Shown here in pieces: positions 1 through 8,681 of a stretch of DNA of 64,000 bases. Positions within the stretch are counted from its first letter, which is position 1; each line of letters begins with the position of its first letter. Source of the stretch: Azospirillum lipoferum (GTDB lineage Bacteria > Pseudomonadota > Alphaproteobacteria > Azospirillales > Azospirillaceae). The stretch lies in contig NZ_JALJXJ010000002.1 of NCBI RefSeq assembly GCF_024170005.1, positions 248,001 through 312,000 on the forward strand, read 5' to 3'. The position numbers and the translations under genes were made by a program. A model generated the notes under the pieces. The model had not been told where the DNA came from. It made no database searches and saw only the letters and a program-made list of their open reading frames with translations.

Positions 1-789
1 GGTCCGGAAGAGTTCGCGGCGCTGCGCAAGGCCTGCCGGCTGGCGGCCGAGACGCTGGATTACATCACGCCCTTCGTGGTGCCGGGCGTCAGCACGGGTC
101 GGCTCGACAAGCTGATCGAGGAGTTCCAGCGCGACCGCGGCGGCATTCCGGCGACTCTCGGCTATCACGGCTATCCCGCCTGCAGCTGCATCTCGCCCAA
201 CCACATCGTCAACCACGGCATCCCCAGCGACGACAAGAAGCTGGTCGAGGGCGACATCGTCAACATCGACGTCACCGTGATCCTGGACGGCTGGTACGGC
301 GACAGCAGCCGCATGTATTTCGTCGGCGAGAAGGTCGGCGTGAAGGCGCGCAAGCTGGTCGACCTGACGTACCGCTGCATGATGGCCGGCATCGCCCAGG
401 CCAAGCCCGGCAACCATCTGGGCGACATCGGCCATGCCATCCAGACGATGGCGGAGGCGGCGCGCTGCTCGGTGGTGCGCGATTTCGGCGGGCACGGCAT
501 CGGCAAGGTCTTCCACGACGCCCCCCATGTCGACCATTTCGGCAAGCCCGGCACCGGCGTGGAACTGCGCCCCGGCATGGTCTTCACGGTGGAGCCGATG
601 ATCAACGCCGGCCGGCACGAAGTGAAGATCCTGTCCGACGGCTGGACCACGGTCACCCGCGACCGCTCGCTGTCGGCGCAGTTCGAGCACCAGATCGGCA
701 TCACCGAGGACGGCTGCGAGATCTTCACCCTCTCCCCCGCCGGCTATACCCAACCTCCTTATGGGCCGCCCTATGGAGCCACCGCATGA
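1..789 (+). CDS. map: Type I methionine aminopeptidase, 5' truncated
   Basis: Removes the N-terminal methionine from new proteins in the cytoplasm. The frame is open from base 1, so the gene starts before the window; 262 residues are visible and an internal GTG at 76 is not the true start. The metal ligands of the family are all present: Asp in NIDVT, Asp in GDSSRM, His in GHGIGKVFH, Glu in EPMI and Glu in FEHQIGIT. The C-terminus has a short Pro/Tyr-rich tail after the last ligand. Its stop overlaps the start of the NUDIX gene (ATGA), so the two are translationally coupled. Confidence 0.95.
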   Translation, partial: GPEEFAALRKACRLAAETLDYITPFVVPGVSTGRLDKLIEEFQRDRGGIPATLGYHGYPACSCISPNHIVNHGIPSDDKKLVEGDIVNIDVTVILDGWYGDSSRMYFVGEKVGVKARKLVDLTYRCMMAGIAQAKPGNHLGDIGHAIQTMAEAARCSVVRDFGGHGIGKVFHDAPHVDHFGKPGTGVELRPGMVFTVEPMINAGRHEVKILSDGWTTVTRDRSLSAQFEHQIGITEDGCEIFTLSPAGYTQPPYGPPYGATA

Positions 790-1373
790 GCGACGAGCAG
801 AAGCCGTGGGAGGTGCTGGACAGCCGCGACCTGCTGGACGCCAGCCCCTATCTGAAGGTGCGGGCGGAAACGGTGCGGCTGCCCGACGGGCGGACGGTGG
901 AGAATTTCTACCAGCTCGACCAGCCCGACTATGCGGTGATGTATGTGGAGACCGAGGACGGCAAGGTCGTGATGCTGCGCACCTACAAGCATGGGCCGCG
1001 CCGCGTCAGCCTGACCTTCCCCGCCGGCGCCATCGAACCCGGCGAGGAGCCGCTGGCCGCCGCCAGGCGCGAACTGCTGGAGGAGACCGGCTACGCCGCC
1101 GATGACTGGACGGCGCTGGGCGGCTTCGTCGTCGGGGCGAACGCCAGGGGTGCGACCTGCCACATGTTCCACGCCAGGGGCGCCCGCAAGGTGGCGGAGC
1201 CCGACAATGGTGACTTGGAAGACATGCGGATCGAACTGCACAGCGCCCGCGAGCTGATCGACGCGGCGGCGCGCGGCGACTATGCGGTGCTGCCGGTGAT
1301 CGCCATGCTGGGGGCGATGCTGATGCCGGAACTGCGCGAGGGGCTGGGCATGGCGGCGCGGAGCATTCGTTGA
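786..1373 (+). CDS. NUDIX hydrolase
   Basis: A 195-residue NUDIX hydrolase, probably acting on a nucleotide-sugar or ADP-ribose-type pyrophosphate. The Nudix box G-x5-E-x7-RE-L-x-EE-x-G-Y is complete at about residues 78-100 (from GAIEPGEE to LEETGY). The stretch before it (TFPAGAIEPGE) resembles ADP-ribose pyrophosphatases, but the substrate cannot be read from sequence. It overlaps map by 4 bases upstream and the cupin gene by 1 base downstream (TGATG), so all three are probably one transcript. Confidence 0.9.
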   Translation: MSDEQKPWEVLDSRDLLDASPYLKVRAETVRLPDGRTVENFYQLDQPDYAVMYVETEDGKVVMLRTYKHGPRRVSLTFPAGAIEPGEEPLAAARRELLEETGYAADDWTALGGFVVGANARGATCHMFHARGARKVAEPDNGDLEDMRIELHSARELIDAAARGDYAVLPVIAMLGAMLMPELREGLGMAARSIR

Positions 1374-1819
1374 TGGACAGCGCGCTGACCGCCGGGCGGC
1401 TGATCGAACTGCTGGGGTTGCAGCCGCATCCCGAGGGCGGCTGCTACGTCGAGACCCATCGCGCGCCGGGCGAGGACGGGCGTGGGGCGGTGACGGCGAT
1501 CTATTTCCTGCTGCGGGCAGGGGAACGGTCGCACTGGCATACGGTGGATGCCGTGGAGATCTGGCTCTGGCACGGCGGAGCGCCGCTGGAGCTGTCGGTC
1601 TATGAGGACGGCGGGACGGTCGAGCGCTGCCGGCTGGGGATGGACATCGCGGGCGGCGAGCGGCCGCAGGCGGTGGTGCCGGTGGGCGCTTGGCAGGCGG
1701 CGCGGAGTCTGGCCGAGGGGCCGGACGGCTGGTCGCTGGTGAGCTGCACCGTGGCGCCGGCCTTCGAGTTTGCCGGGTTCAGGATGGCACCGGAAGGATG
1801 GGAGCCGGCGGCGGGGTAA
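1373..1819 (+). CDS. DUF985 cupin-fold protein
   Basis: A 148-residue single-domain cupin of the DUF985 type. Family features are the N-terminal LGLQPHPEGGCYVETHR, the central AIYFLLRAGERSHWH with a likely metal-binding HWH, and the C-terminal VAPAFEFAGF. The family has an RmlC-like beta barrel and no settled biochemical role. I chose the ATG at 1373 because it shares a base with the NUDIX stop; a TTG one codon upstream is possible. Last gene of the map unit. Confidence 0.85.
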   Translation: MDSALTAGRLIELLGLQPHPEGGCYVETHRAPGEDGRGAVTAIYFLLRAGERSHWHTVDAVEIWLWHGGAPLELSVYEDGGTVERCRLGMDIAGGERPQAVVPVGAWQAARSLAEGPDGWSLVSCTVAPAFEFAGFRMAPEGWEPAAG

Positions 1820-1823
1820 CGCT

Positions 1824-1841
1824 GGCGCGCCTTTGCGCGCC
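1824..1841. terminator. Short GC hairpin after the cupin gene
   Basis: A perfect 7-bp inverted repeat (GGCGCGC-CTTT-GCGCGCC) starts 5 bases after the cupin stop. No T-run follows on either strand, so it is at most a weak or Rho-assisted stop between the convergent cupin and glycosyltransferase genes. Confidence 0.4.
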
Positions 1842-1862
1842 GCCAGGGATGCGCCTGCTGCG
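1841..1862. repeat. Dispersed 22-base repeat, copy 1
   Basis: This 22-base stretch (beginning CGCCAGGGAT, ending CCTGCTGCG) recurs at 3189-3210 with one mismatch. Both copies lie immediately 3' of a minus-strand gene stop, 9 bases before the stops at 1872 and 3220. Confidence 0.6.
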
Positions 1863-1871
1863 GCCAAGCTC

Positions 1872-2861
1872 TTAGAAGAGGAGGCTCGCATCCTGTGACC
1901 TTGCCGCCTCGTCCGCTGCCTGGGCCTCCTTCCAGCCGTTCCAAAGCTCCTCATATTGGATCCCCGCGAGCTGCCGGTGCACAGGATCGTCGATCCTGGC
2001 CACCACCGGCCAAGGCTCCATGTTCCGCTGCCACTTGGCACCGAATTGAAAGAAGCCGTATCCGTAGCGCCTGAACCGCCGGCGGAAATCCCCCTCGTCT
2101 TCGCGGAACCGGTGCCGCACCAACAGATCTGCGGCGTATCCGATCAGACCGTGCGGGCGAAGACGCAGACCGAGGTCGAGGTCTTCGCAAGCCGCCCTCC
2201 GGAAACGCCCATCGAACCCGCCGACCGTTTCGAATGCTGACCGATTGATCACCACGGACGCGGTCACAAAACCGTCCAGCTGCCCGTCCGGCTGCGCGGG
2301 CGGGCTCAGAATCGATTGGGCGGAGTAGTATGAGGCAAACAATCCGGTTGAATCGGAAGCGATCGGGCCCGTCCAGGCCACCGCTGGACAGATGTGGCCA
2401 TGCTCCATCAGCGCCACAAGGAACTCTGTATCCGGCCGCACTCCCGCATCAAGGAACCAGAGCCACTGCGTGGTCGCCATTTCGGCTCCGCGGTTGCGTG
2501 CCGCAGCCGGCCCTTGGTTCACAAGCTGGACGCATGCTTCAACGACGAGGCCAGCCTCAGACGCCTTGCAGACTTCGACGCTTGTGGCCGCTCCGGCATC
2601 ACCGGACCCATCATCGACGACAATCACCCTCGCCGGGCGTATCCCGCCGTGCAGCGCATTCAACGCCTGAAGGGTCTCGCTCAGCCCGGACGGATCGTCC
2701 TTCACGGGAATGACGACCGTCACATCGGCCGCAGAGTACAGATGTCGCTCTATCGAATGGCTAGCTGGCAAAGTCAATGGAAGCTGCCAGCGTGATGCTT
2801 CCACAGGCAATTTGTAGTCCATTTCCTGAGCAACCCGCATCCAATTTGGCTGAACCAGCAA
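1872..2861 (-). CDS. Family 2 glycosyltransferase
   Basis: A 329-residue GT-A fold glycosyltransferase. It has the beta-strand/nucleotide motif TVVIPVKDD and VVDDGSGD at about 48-95, a D-x-G variant of the DXD motif in WLWFLDAGVRP, the C-terminal GGFDGRFRRAACEDLDLGLRL acceptor/base region, and a basic FRRRFRRYGYG stretch. No membrane segments. The sugar donor and acceptor are unknown. The longest frame starts at TTG 2861 (GAAGG four bases upstream); ATGs at 2840 and 2822 are alternatives and both keep the domain intact. It stands alone between the map unit and der. Confidence 0.85.
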   Translation of the reverse strand: MLVQPNWMRVAQEMDYKLPVEASRWQLPLTLPASHSIERHLYSAADVTVVIPVKDDPSGLSETLQALNALHGGIRPARVIVVDDGSGDAGAATSVEVCKASEAGLVVEACVQLVNQGPAAARNRGAEMATTQWLWFLDAGVRPDTEFLVALMEHGHICPAVAWTGPIASDSTGLFASYYSAQSILSPPAQPDGQLDGFVTASVVINRSAFETVGGFDGRFRRAACEDLDLGLRLRPHGLIGYAADLLVRHRFREDEGDFRRRFRRYGYGFFQFGAKWQRNMEPWPVVARIDDPVHRQLAGIQYEELWNGWKEAQAADEAARSQDASLLF

Positions 2862-3219
2862 CTAGCCTTCGGATTGCGCAATCGTTTCACCCGCCCAAAC
2901 GGACGCAACGACGTGACCGACCGTTCTTTTATCGACCGGCCTGGTTATGAAATCGTTAAAGCTGGAATTCCTGCATAGTCCGGCCACGTCGTCATGAGCG
3001 CTGGCTGCCCCCGACGAAGGCATCGATATCCGAGAACGCGTCCCAGGACGCCGGCCTGGTGATTGCCGGATGAATGGCGGTGCCCCTGGAATGCGGTTCC
3101 AGCCGGTCAGAACGAGGCCGACGGAGCGACCAGACCGCGCCCCGCCGGACCACCACTGTTCAGCTTAAAGGCGCATCCCGACCGGCCCCGCCAGGGATTC
3201 GCCTGCTGCGAACAAGCCC
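2862..3219. other. Intergenic region, no gene seen
   Basis: About 360 bases between der and the glycosyltransferase. It holds the palindrome GATTGCGCAATC at 2872-2883, close to the glycosyltransferase start, and repeat copy 2 at 3189-3210. Open frames here have no recognisable protein features. Confidence 0.5.
3189..3210. repeat. Dispersed 22-base repeat, copy 2
   Basis: Matches 1841-1862 at 21 of 22 positions and has the same placement, just 3' of a minus-strand stop (der at 3220). The flanks differ, so the unit is short and not part of a longer duplication. Confidence 0.6.
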
Positions 3220-4614
3220 TCAATCCTCTGCGTACGGATTCTTGCCCTTGCGCAGCAGCAGGCGCACCGGCACGCCGGGCATGTCGAAGCTCTCGCGCAG
3301 ATGCGTGGTCAGGTAGCGCTGGTAGCTTTCCGGCAGATCCAGCGGCTTGTTGACGAACAGGGCGAAGGTCGGCGGACGGGTCTTCACCTGGGTGACGTAG
3401 CGGATCTTCACCCGGCGCCCTTCGACCAGGGGCGGCGGGTGATGTTCCAGAACGCCCTCGATCCAGCGGTTCAACTGGGCGGTCGGGATGCGGCGGTTCC
3501 AGACCGTGTAGGTCTCCAGCACGCCGTCCAGCAGCGTGTCGAGCTTGTGGCCCTTCAGTGCCGAGATGGTGACGACCGTCACGCCCTTGATGTAGCCGAG
3601 TGCCGCCTGGAGCTTGTCCTCGACCTGACGCAGTGCCATGGCGCGGTCGTCGACCGTATCCCACTTGTTGACGGCGATCACCAGGGCGCGGCCCTCGGAG
3701 ATCACCAGCCGGGCGATGGTCAGGTCCTGCTTGTCGAGGATGGCGGCGGCATCGACCACCAGCACCACGACATTCGCCATGCGGATGACGCGCAGGCTGT
3801 CGGCGACCGCCAGCTTCTCCACCTTCTCGTCGACGCGGGCGCGGCGGCGCATGCCGGCGGTATCGACCAGCTTGAAGCGGCGGTCGCGCCATTCCCAGTC
3901 GACGGCGATGGCGTCGCGGGTCATGCCGGCCTCGGGGCCGGTCAGCACGCGTTCCTCGCCGAGCAGGCTGTTCAGCAGGGTCGACTTGCCGACATTGGGA
4001 CGGCCGACGATGGCGATCTGGATCGGCTTGCTGCGATCCTCCTCCGGCTCCGGCTGGTCGCCGATGGGGATCGAGGGGTCGTAGCCGTCGTCCTTGTCCT
4101 CGACCTCGCCGTCACCCTCGGCCGGGGCGTAGGGCAGCAGGGCCTCGACCAGATCGGCCATGCCCTCGCCATGCTCGGCGGACAGCGGAATGGGATCGCC
4201 GAGGCCGAGTTCGTAGGATTCGAACAGGCCGGGCTGGCTCGCCTTGCCCTCGGTCTTGTTGGCGACCAGCAGCACCGGGGTCTTGCCCCGGCGCAGCAGG
4301 TTGGCGAAATGGCGGTCCAGCGGCGTGATGCCGGCGCGGGCGTCGATGATGAACAGCGCCACGTCGGCACGGGCCAGCGCCTGCTCGGTCTGGCGGCGCA
4401 TGCGCGCCTCCAGGCTGTCGTCGGTCACGTCCTCCAGGCCGGCGGTATCGACCACCGTGAAGGACAGGCCGCCGACATGGGCCGGGGCCGAGCGCCAGTC
4501 ACGGGTGACGCCCGGCGTATCGTCCACCAGGGCCAGCTTCTTGCCGGCCAGACGGTTGAAGAGAGTCGATTTGCCGACATTCGGCCGACCGACGAGGACC
4601 ACGGTGAACGACAT
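3220..4614 (-). CDS. der: Ribosome biogenesis GTPase Der (EngA)
   Basis: An essential tandem GTPase that acts in 50S subunit maturation. Two G domains are visible. Domain 1 has GRPNVGKST at about 9-17, DTPG, DTAG and NKTE. Domain 2 has GRPNVGKST at about 204-212, DTAG and NKWD. A C-terminal KH-like domain ends in [13 protein letters not shown]. The length of 464 residues is normal, and an acidic linker joins the two domains. It lies 41 bases downstream of bamB, reproducing the yfgM-bamB-der order of gammaproteobacteria. Confidence 0.97.
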   Translation of the reverse strand: MSFTVVLVGRPNVGKSTLFNRLAGKKLALVDDTPGVTRDWRSAPAHVGGLSFTVVDTAGLEDVTDDSLEARMRRQTEQALARADVALFIIDARAGITPLDRHFANLLRRGKTPVLLVANKTEGKASQPGLFESYELGLGDPIPLSAEHGEGMADLVEALLPYAPAEGDGEVEDKDDGYDPSIPIGDQPEPEEDRSKPIQIAIVGRPNVGKSTLLNSLLGEERVLTGPEAGMTRDAIAVDWEWRDRRFKLVDTAGMRRRARVDEKVEKLAVADSLRVIRMANVVVLVVDAAAILDKQDLTIARLVISEGRALVIAVNKWDTVDDRAMALRQVEDKLQAALGYIKGVTVVTISALKGHKLDTLLDGVLETYTVWNRRIPTAQLNRWIEGVLEHHPPPLVEGRRVKIRYVTQVKTRPPTFALFVNKPLDLPESYQRYLTTHLRESFDMPGVPVRLLLRKGKNPYAED

Positions 4615-4655
4615 GGGGCCAAAGGCCTTTCACAACAGACGGAGGAAATCCGCGA

Positions 4656-6023
4656 TCAGCGGAACGCGACCAGCGTTCCGTTGTCGCACAGCACATAGAG
4701 AGTGTTGTTAGCAACGACCGGAGACAAGTAGGAACCGGTGGGCAGCGAGCGGGTCACCTCCACCCGGCCGTCGGACGGCGACAGGCCGAGCAGCTGGCCG
4801 TTGGAGCCGGCGACCCACAGGCGGCTGCCCGCCATCACCGGGCCGGACCAGACGATCGGGCCGGTCCTGTCCTCCGGATCGCTGAAGCGGGCAAGCGGCG
4901 CCACCCAGCGGACCTTGCCGTTCTGGCGGGCCACCGCGACCACTTCCTGGTCGTTGGTGACGGTGAACAGGTAGTCGCCGGCCAGCCAGGGGGTCTGGAC
5001 GCCGCCGATCTCGGTTTCCCAGATGCGGGCGCCGATGCGCTCGTCGATTGCCACCATGCGGCCGGAATGGCCGATGGCATAGACGGCACCGCGGTCGACC
5101 ACCGGCAGGCCGCGGATGTCGGCCAGATTGCTCAAGGCACCGGTGCGGCGGATGTTGGCGAGGCTGTCCTGCCACGCCACGCGGCCGTTCTCCGGCCGCA
5201 GGCCGAACAGCTCGCCGGAGGAATAGGGCGAGACGACCAGCGTGCCGGTGGCGGCCGGGCTGGCGGCGCCGAGCAGGCCGGCGGTCTCCAGGATGCCCTG
5301 CTGCGACCACTGCACCGCACCGTCGTCGGTGGACAGCGCGATGGTCTGGTTGTCCAGCGTGATGACCAGCACGCGGCCGCCGGCGACCGTGGGGGCGCCG
5401 CGGACCGGACCGGCGATGCGCTTGCGCCACAGAATCTTCCCGCTGCCGGCGTCGAGCGACAGCACTTCGGCGAAGCCGGTGGCGGCATAGACGCGGCCGT
5501 CGGCATAGGCGACCCCGCCGCCGGTGGCGCCGCCGCGCTCGTTCTCCGGCCGGGTATCGACGCGCCACAGCGACTGGCCGCTGCGCTCGTTGAGCGCGGT
5601 GACGTGCGAATCGGCATCCATCGCAAAGATGCGGCCGTCGGCGATCACCGGCGTGCCGAGCAGGGCGCGCGAACTGCTGGACCCGGCGCCGATGTCGGCA
5701 CGCCACGCGTCGGACGGGCTGGCCGACAGAGCGAGGTTGCCCAGCACATGGTCCGGCGTGCCACCGGGCTGCGCCCAGGCGGCGTTGGCGACGGCCGGCG
5801 GGACGGTAACAGCGACCGCGGCGAGCTGGGCGTCCGGCTCCACCTTGCGCTCGCGCTGGAGGACGGCGACGCGCTTGCCCGGCAGGGGCGGATCGGGCGT
5901 CTTGCCGAACCAGCCGTCGATGGTGTCGCAGCCGGCGAGGAAAACGGACAGCAGCGATGCGGACAGCAGCGCCGCGCGGCGGATCGAACCGGTCATTGCG
6001 GTCTTCCCGTTCTTGTTCGTCAT
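4656..6023 (-). CDS. bamB: Outer-membrane assembly lipoprotein BamB
   Basis: A 455-residue beta-propeller lipoprotein of the BAM complex that inserts beta-barrel proteins in the outer membrane. It has a signal peptide with lipobox LAGC (Cys at about residue 32) and repeated PQQ-type blades such as GQSLWRVDTRP, GKILWRKRI and GKVRWVAPL. The start at 6023 sits 9 bases after the yfgM-like stop; an ATG at 5996 has a better ribosome site (GGGAAG, 6 bases) and gives a more typical signal peptide, so it may be the true start. Confidence 0.93.
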   Translation of the reverse strand: MTNKNGKTAMTGSIRRAALLSASLLSVFLAGCDTIDGWFGKTPDPPLPGKRVAVLQRERKVEPDAQLAAVAVTVPPAVANAAWAQPGGTPDHVLGNLALSASPSDAWRADIGAGSSSSRALLGTPVIADGRIFAMDADSHVTALNERSGQSLWRVDTRPENERGGATGGGVAYADGRVYAATGFAEVLSLDAGSGKILWRKRIAGPVRGAPTVAGGRVLVITLDNQTIALSTDDGAVQWSQQGILETAGLLGAASPAATGTLVVSPYSSGELFGLRPENGRVAWQDSLANIRRTGALSNLADIRGLPVVDRGAVYAIGHSGRMVAIDERIGARIWETEIGGVQTPWLAGDYLFTVTNDQEVVAVARQNGKVRWVAPLARFSDPEDRTGPIVWSGPVMAGSRLWVAGSNGQLLGLSPSDGRVEVTRSLPTGSYLSPVVANNTLYVLCDNGTLVAFR

Positions 6024-6032
6024 GACCCTGGA

Positions 6033-6677
6033 TCAGCCCTTGCCGTAGAGGGAGGCGAGATCGGCGGCGCGACCGCGCACGCCCTGCGGCGCTTGCTGGT
6101 CATCCGCCAGTTGCTTGTAGAGCGTGCGCGCCTTTTCGGTGTCGCCGGCACGGGCGGCCAGCATCGCCGTCAGCTCGCGCGCCGAGAAGCGCCAGGGGCT
6201 GGTGTCGGCGGTCAGCGGCTGAAGCTTCGCGGTCAGCTGCGCCGGGTCGCCGCCGTCGGCGCGCTGCATCACCGCCAGCAGGGTGGCGAGGTCGCGGTAC
6301 TGGGCGGGGACCGAGGCGTTGCCGGCGATGCCGTCATAGACGGTCGCGGCGTCGGCGCCCTTGCCCTGGCGGATCATCAGCGCCGCGGCGTTGAACTGGG
6401 CGATCGAGGCGAGGCTGGGATCGGCGGTGCCGGCGAAGGCGGCCAGCGCGTCGACGCCCTTCTCCGGCCCCTGGGCGCTCTGCGAGATGGCGGTGACGAG
6501 GGCGGCGGTCTGCTCTTGCGTCTTCTGCGCCTGCCAATGACGCCAGAAGCTGTAGCCGCCGGTGCCGGCGACGACCAGGACGGCCGCGGCGATCATGGCG
6601 CCGCCATACTTCTTGAAAAGGTGCTCCGCGCGGTCCCGGCGCAGATCCTCGTCGACTTCGCGGAAAATATCGCTCAT
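6033..6677 (-). CDS. YfgM-like TPR membrane protein
   Basis: A 214-residue protein with one N-terminal transmembrane helix (AMIAAAVLVVAGTGGYSFW, about 27-46) and a periplasmic helical TPR-like region. The N-terminus SDIFREVDEDLRRDRAEHLFKKYG is typical of the alphaproteobacterial YfgM/DUF2133 group. In E. coli, YfgM is an ancillary partner of SecYEG and periplasmic chaperones. First gene of the yfgM-bamB-der cluster, which supports the call. Confidence 0.88.
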   Translation of the reverse strand: MSDIFREVDEDLRRDRAEHLFKKYGGAMIAAAVLVVAGTGGYSFWRHWQAQKTQEQTAALVTAISQSAQGPEKGVDALAAFAGTADPSLASIAQFNAAALMIRQGKGADAATVYDGIAGNASVPAQYRDLATLLAVMQRADGGDPAQLTAKLQPLTADTSPWRFSARELTAMLAARAGDTEKARTLYKQLADDQQAPQGVRGRAADLASLYGKG

Positions 6678-7064
6678 GGCGCTGCGGTGGCGTCCCTGCG
6701 GTGGCGGCGTCGCGCACGGCCCGGATGGCGGCGCGGGTCAGGCGGAACCCCTCCGCCCGGTAAGCCGGACGGATGATTCCACAAGATCAAGAGGGGCGGA
6801 TAGCATCGGGCAACCCGCCCGGTCAAGAGGCTGGCTGTTTTTGGGGTGGGCGCGCACGTCATCGAAGCCCGGCCAATTCCCCCTCTCCCCCCTGGGGAGA
6901 GGGGATCTTGAGGGAGAGGGCTTTTCCCTGCCACGAAAAGAAAATGGGCCGCGGAGGCGATCCCCTGCGACCCAGTTCCGCGATCCGACGTGCCCCGGAT
7001 CGAGTCTTCTCTATCCCTACGCCGACATGATCTCTGCGGCTTACGCCGACATGATCTCTGCGGC
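6678..7064. other. Intergenic region with repeats
   Basis: Between the yfgM-like gene and the NarL-type regulator, both on the minus strand. It contains a CCCCTCTCCCC palindromic repeat (6880-6904) and most of a 24-base tandem repeat (7018-7077). No credible gene seen. Confidence 0.6.
6880..6904. repeat. CCCCTCTCCCC palindromic repeat, copy 1
   Basis: A perfect 11-bp inverted repeat, CCCCTCTCCCC-CCT-GGGGAGAGGGG. Related palindromes occur at 23139-23161, 29550-29573 and 55027-55053, always between genes. Such pyrimidine/purine palindromes are common dispersed intergenic repeats in proteobacteria. Confidence 0.75.
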
Positions 7065-7077
7065 TTACGCCGACATG
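7018..7077. repeat. 24-base tandem repeat at the 3' end of a regulator gene
   Basis: Two identical 24-base units (7018-7041, 7042-7065) and a 12-base partial third unit (7066-7077). On the minus strand each unit contains ATGTCGGCGTAA, the last three codons and stop of the NarL-type regulator, so the gene end has been copied in tandem just beyond its own stop. Confidence 0.85.
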
Positions 7078-7718
7078 GCGGCGGCGGCGATGACCGCCTG
7101 GGTGCGGTTCTTGACGCCCAGCGACTTGAAGATGGCGGTGACGTGGATCTTCACCGTGCCTTCCGACAGGCCCAGCTCATAGGCGATCTGCTTGTTCGAC
7201 TTGCCGAGGCGCAGGCATTCCAGAACCTCGCGCTGGCGCTGGGTCAGGCCGTAGCCGGCGTTGCGGTCGGACATGTCGACGGTGCGGCGGCGCGGCGCGG
7301 CCTCCATGCTGGCGGTCAGGGCGCCCGGCGGCAGGTAGATGCCGCCCGAGAACACCAGGTTCAGGGCGCCCATCATCACCTTCACGCTGCTCGACTTCGG
7401 GATGTAGCCGGTCGCGCCATGGTCGAGCGCGCCGCGGATGTCGCCCAGCGCTTCCGACGCGGAGATCACCACCACCGGCACGCCCGGTTGCAGGGCCTGG
7501 ATCTCACGCAGGCCGTCGAAGCCCGGCCAGCTCGGCATATGCAGATCCATCAGGATGATGTCGAAGGTGCCGCCGGCGCGGCACTGGTCGAGAACCTCGT
7601 CGAAGGTCCCGGCCTCGACGAAACTGGCGTCGCCCTGCAACTGTTCCAGCAGACGCCGCAGGCCTTCGCGGAACAGCAGATGGTCGTCCCCGATCAGAAT
7701 CTTCATGGTCCCCGTCAT
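7065..7718 (-). CDS. NarL/FixJ-family response regulator
   Basis: A 217-residue response regulator. The receiver has the acidic pair D11-D12, phospho-acceptor D58 (ILMDLHMP), S86 and K108 (IPKSS), so it should be phosphorylated. The C-terminal LuxR-type HTH (about 155-210) is complete: LTQRQREVLECLRLGKSNKQ, then a recognition helix within LSEGTVKIHV. No histidine kinase is adjacent. An ATG at 7706 giving MKILIGDDH is an alternative start; neither start has an ideal ribosome site. Confidence 0.92.
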   Translation of the reverse strand: MTGTMKILIGDDHLLFREGLRRLLEQLQGDASFVEAGTFDEVLDQCRAGGTFDIILMDLHMPSWPGFDGLREIQALQPGVPVVVISASEALGDIRGALDHGATGYIPKSSSVKVMMGALNLVFSGGIYLPPGALTASMEAAPRRRTVDMSDRNAGYGLTQRQREVLECLRLGKSNKQIAYELGLSEGTVKIHVTAIFKSLGVKNRTQAVIAAAAMSA

Positions 7719-8196
7719 CCTCGCTCGCCGACCCTTGCCGGTGCCGCCCGCCTTGCGGACGATCGCCCGTCAGGGCTGTTGTCGATCTTGCCCGGTGCGC
7801 CCCCGCGGCACCCGGATCACCGATTTCGCGCCGCCTGAGCGGCCTGGTGGTCATGCCACCCGCGCGGCTTGGTGGCCTATTGGTCTGTTGGACCCCGCCT
7901 GGCATCGGCCGGAAGGCTGTCTGCCGTTGTGGGCCTCTTCTTCTCTGTGTTGAGTATCTGATACCACGATCGGAAGGGGCCCTGTATCCCGACAAGGGCC
8001 ATAGGTCATTTGAAGCCGCCCCCCCCCTTAGAGACACCGTTCGTCATGCGACCGGCAAGAAACGCCCCCTCCTAAGGTCATAGTTTCTTCTGCGCCCGCG
8101 AATAGAGTGATCGCACAGCCCCATCGGACTCCTTCGATCCGAACGGGATCATTCAAAAAGTGACCTGCTGTCTCCATTAGCGACGGGAATTTTTCT

Positions 8197-8221
8197 GGAA
8201 CCTTGCCCTCTTTGCGGCGTT
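8197..8221 (+). promoter_or_regulatory. Candidate EcfG-type (general stress) promoter
   Basis: GGAAC at 8197-8201, a 16-base spacer, then CGTT at 8218-8221. This matches the consensus known for alphaproteobacterial EcfG sigma factors (GGAAC-N16/17-CGTT). It points toward the LuxR-type gene at 8682 but lies about 460 bases upstream, so either a long leader or a short RNA would be made. About one chance match is expected somewhere in a window this size, so the intergenic position is the main support. Confidence 0.4.
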
Positions 8222-8277
8222 CGTGTGTCAGGGACGCGGCTAAATCCGATTCGAGCGCGAAAAAGAGGAGGAGAAAG

Positions 8278-8384
8278 CCGTTTCGAAACCGAAAGGATAG
8301 TCCTGAAGGATGCCTGTACCAACGCGCATTCCCGTGTGACCCGGCCAGCACACATCATTCCATAGGTGTTACCGTTTCGAAACC
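8278..8384. promoter_or_regulatory. Paired TTTCGAAA palindromic sites
   Basis: The 13-base sequence CCGTTTCGAAACC, centred on the palindrome TTTCGAAA, occurs exactly twice here: 8278-8290 and 8372-8384, 94 bases apart (about nine helical turns). Paired identical palindromes ahead of a regulator gene suggest operator sites, possibly for looping. The binding protein is unknown. Confidence 0.4.
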
Positions 8385-8681
8385 TGAGGCGACCAACAAG
8401 GAGACGGGAAGCGATCTTGGCTGATCATCCATCGCCTGATTTACGAAGAGCACCGATCATTTCTAAATCACGCGGTGCGAGCAGGTTTTCCCGACCCCCG
8501 ACGGCGAGGGAGTCCGCGGTCCGCACCGAAATACTTCGAACCCCGCAATATTTCCCAACGACGTGACCCAATCCATGACGTGCCTGGGCCAACCGGCCGG
8601 TTCCTCATCAACCCTTAGACGCAGGCGGCAATGCCCTGAGCCGGGCCGGCCGTGGATGCCTCCTCCAGACAGAGCTGACCC

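Larger units (their letters stand above)
7719..8681. other. Long regulatory region between two LuxR-type regulators
   Basis: 963 bases separate the regulators, which face away from each other. I found no open frame with protein-like composition. The region holds a GGAAC-N16-CGTT element (8197-8221) and two copies of CCGTTTCGAAACC (8278-8290, 8372-8384). It is less GC-rich than its neighbours. It could hold long leaders or a small RNA. Confidence 0.55.

Noticed and set aside
5067..6776. A 569-codon + strand open frame
   Set aside because: Antisense to bamB and the yfgM-like gene, both well supported. Only GC bias keeps the frame open.
8028..8351. A 107-codon minus-strand frame in the gap between the two regulators
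   Set aside because: No ribosome site, no recognisable domain and unnatural composition. Not enough to call a gene.
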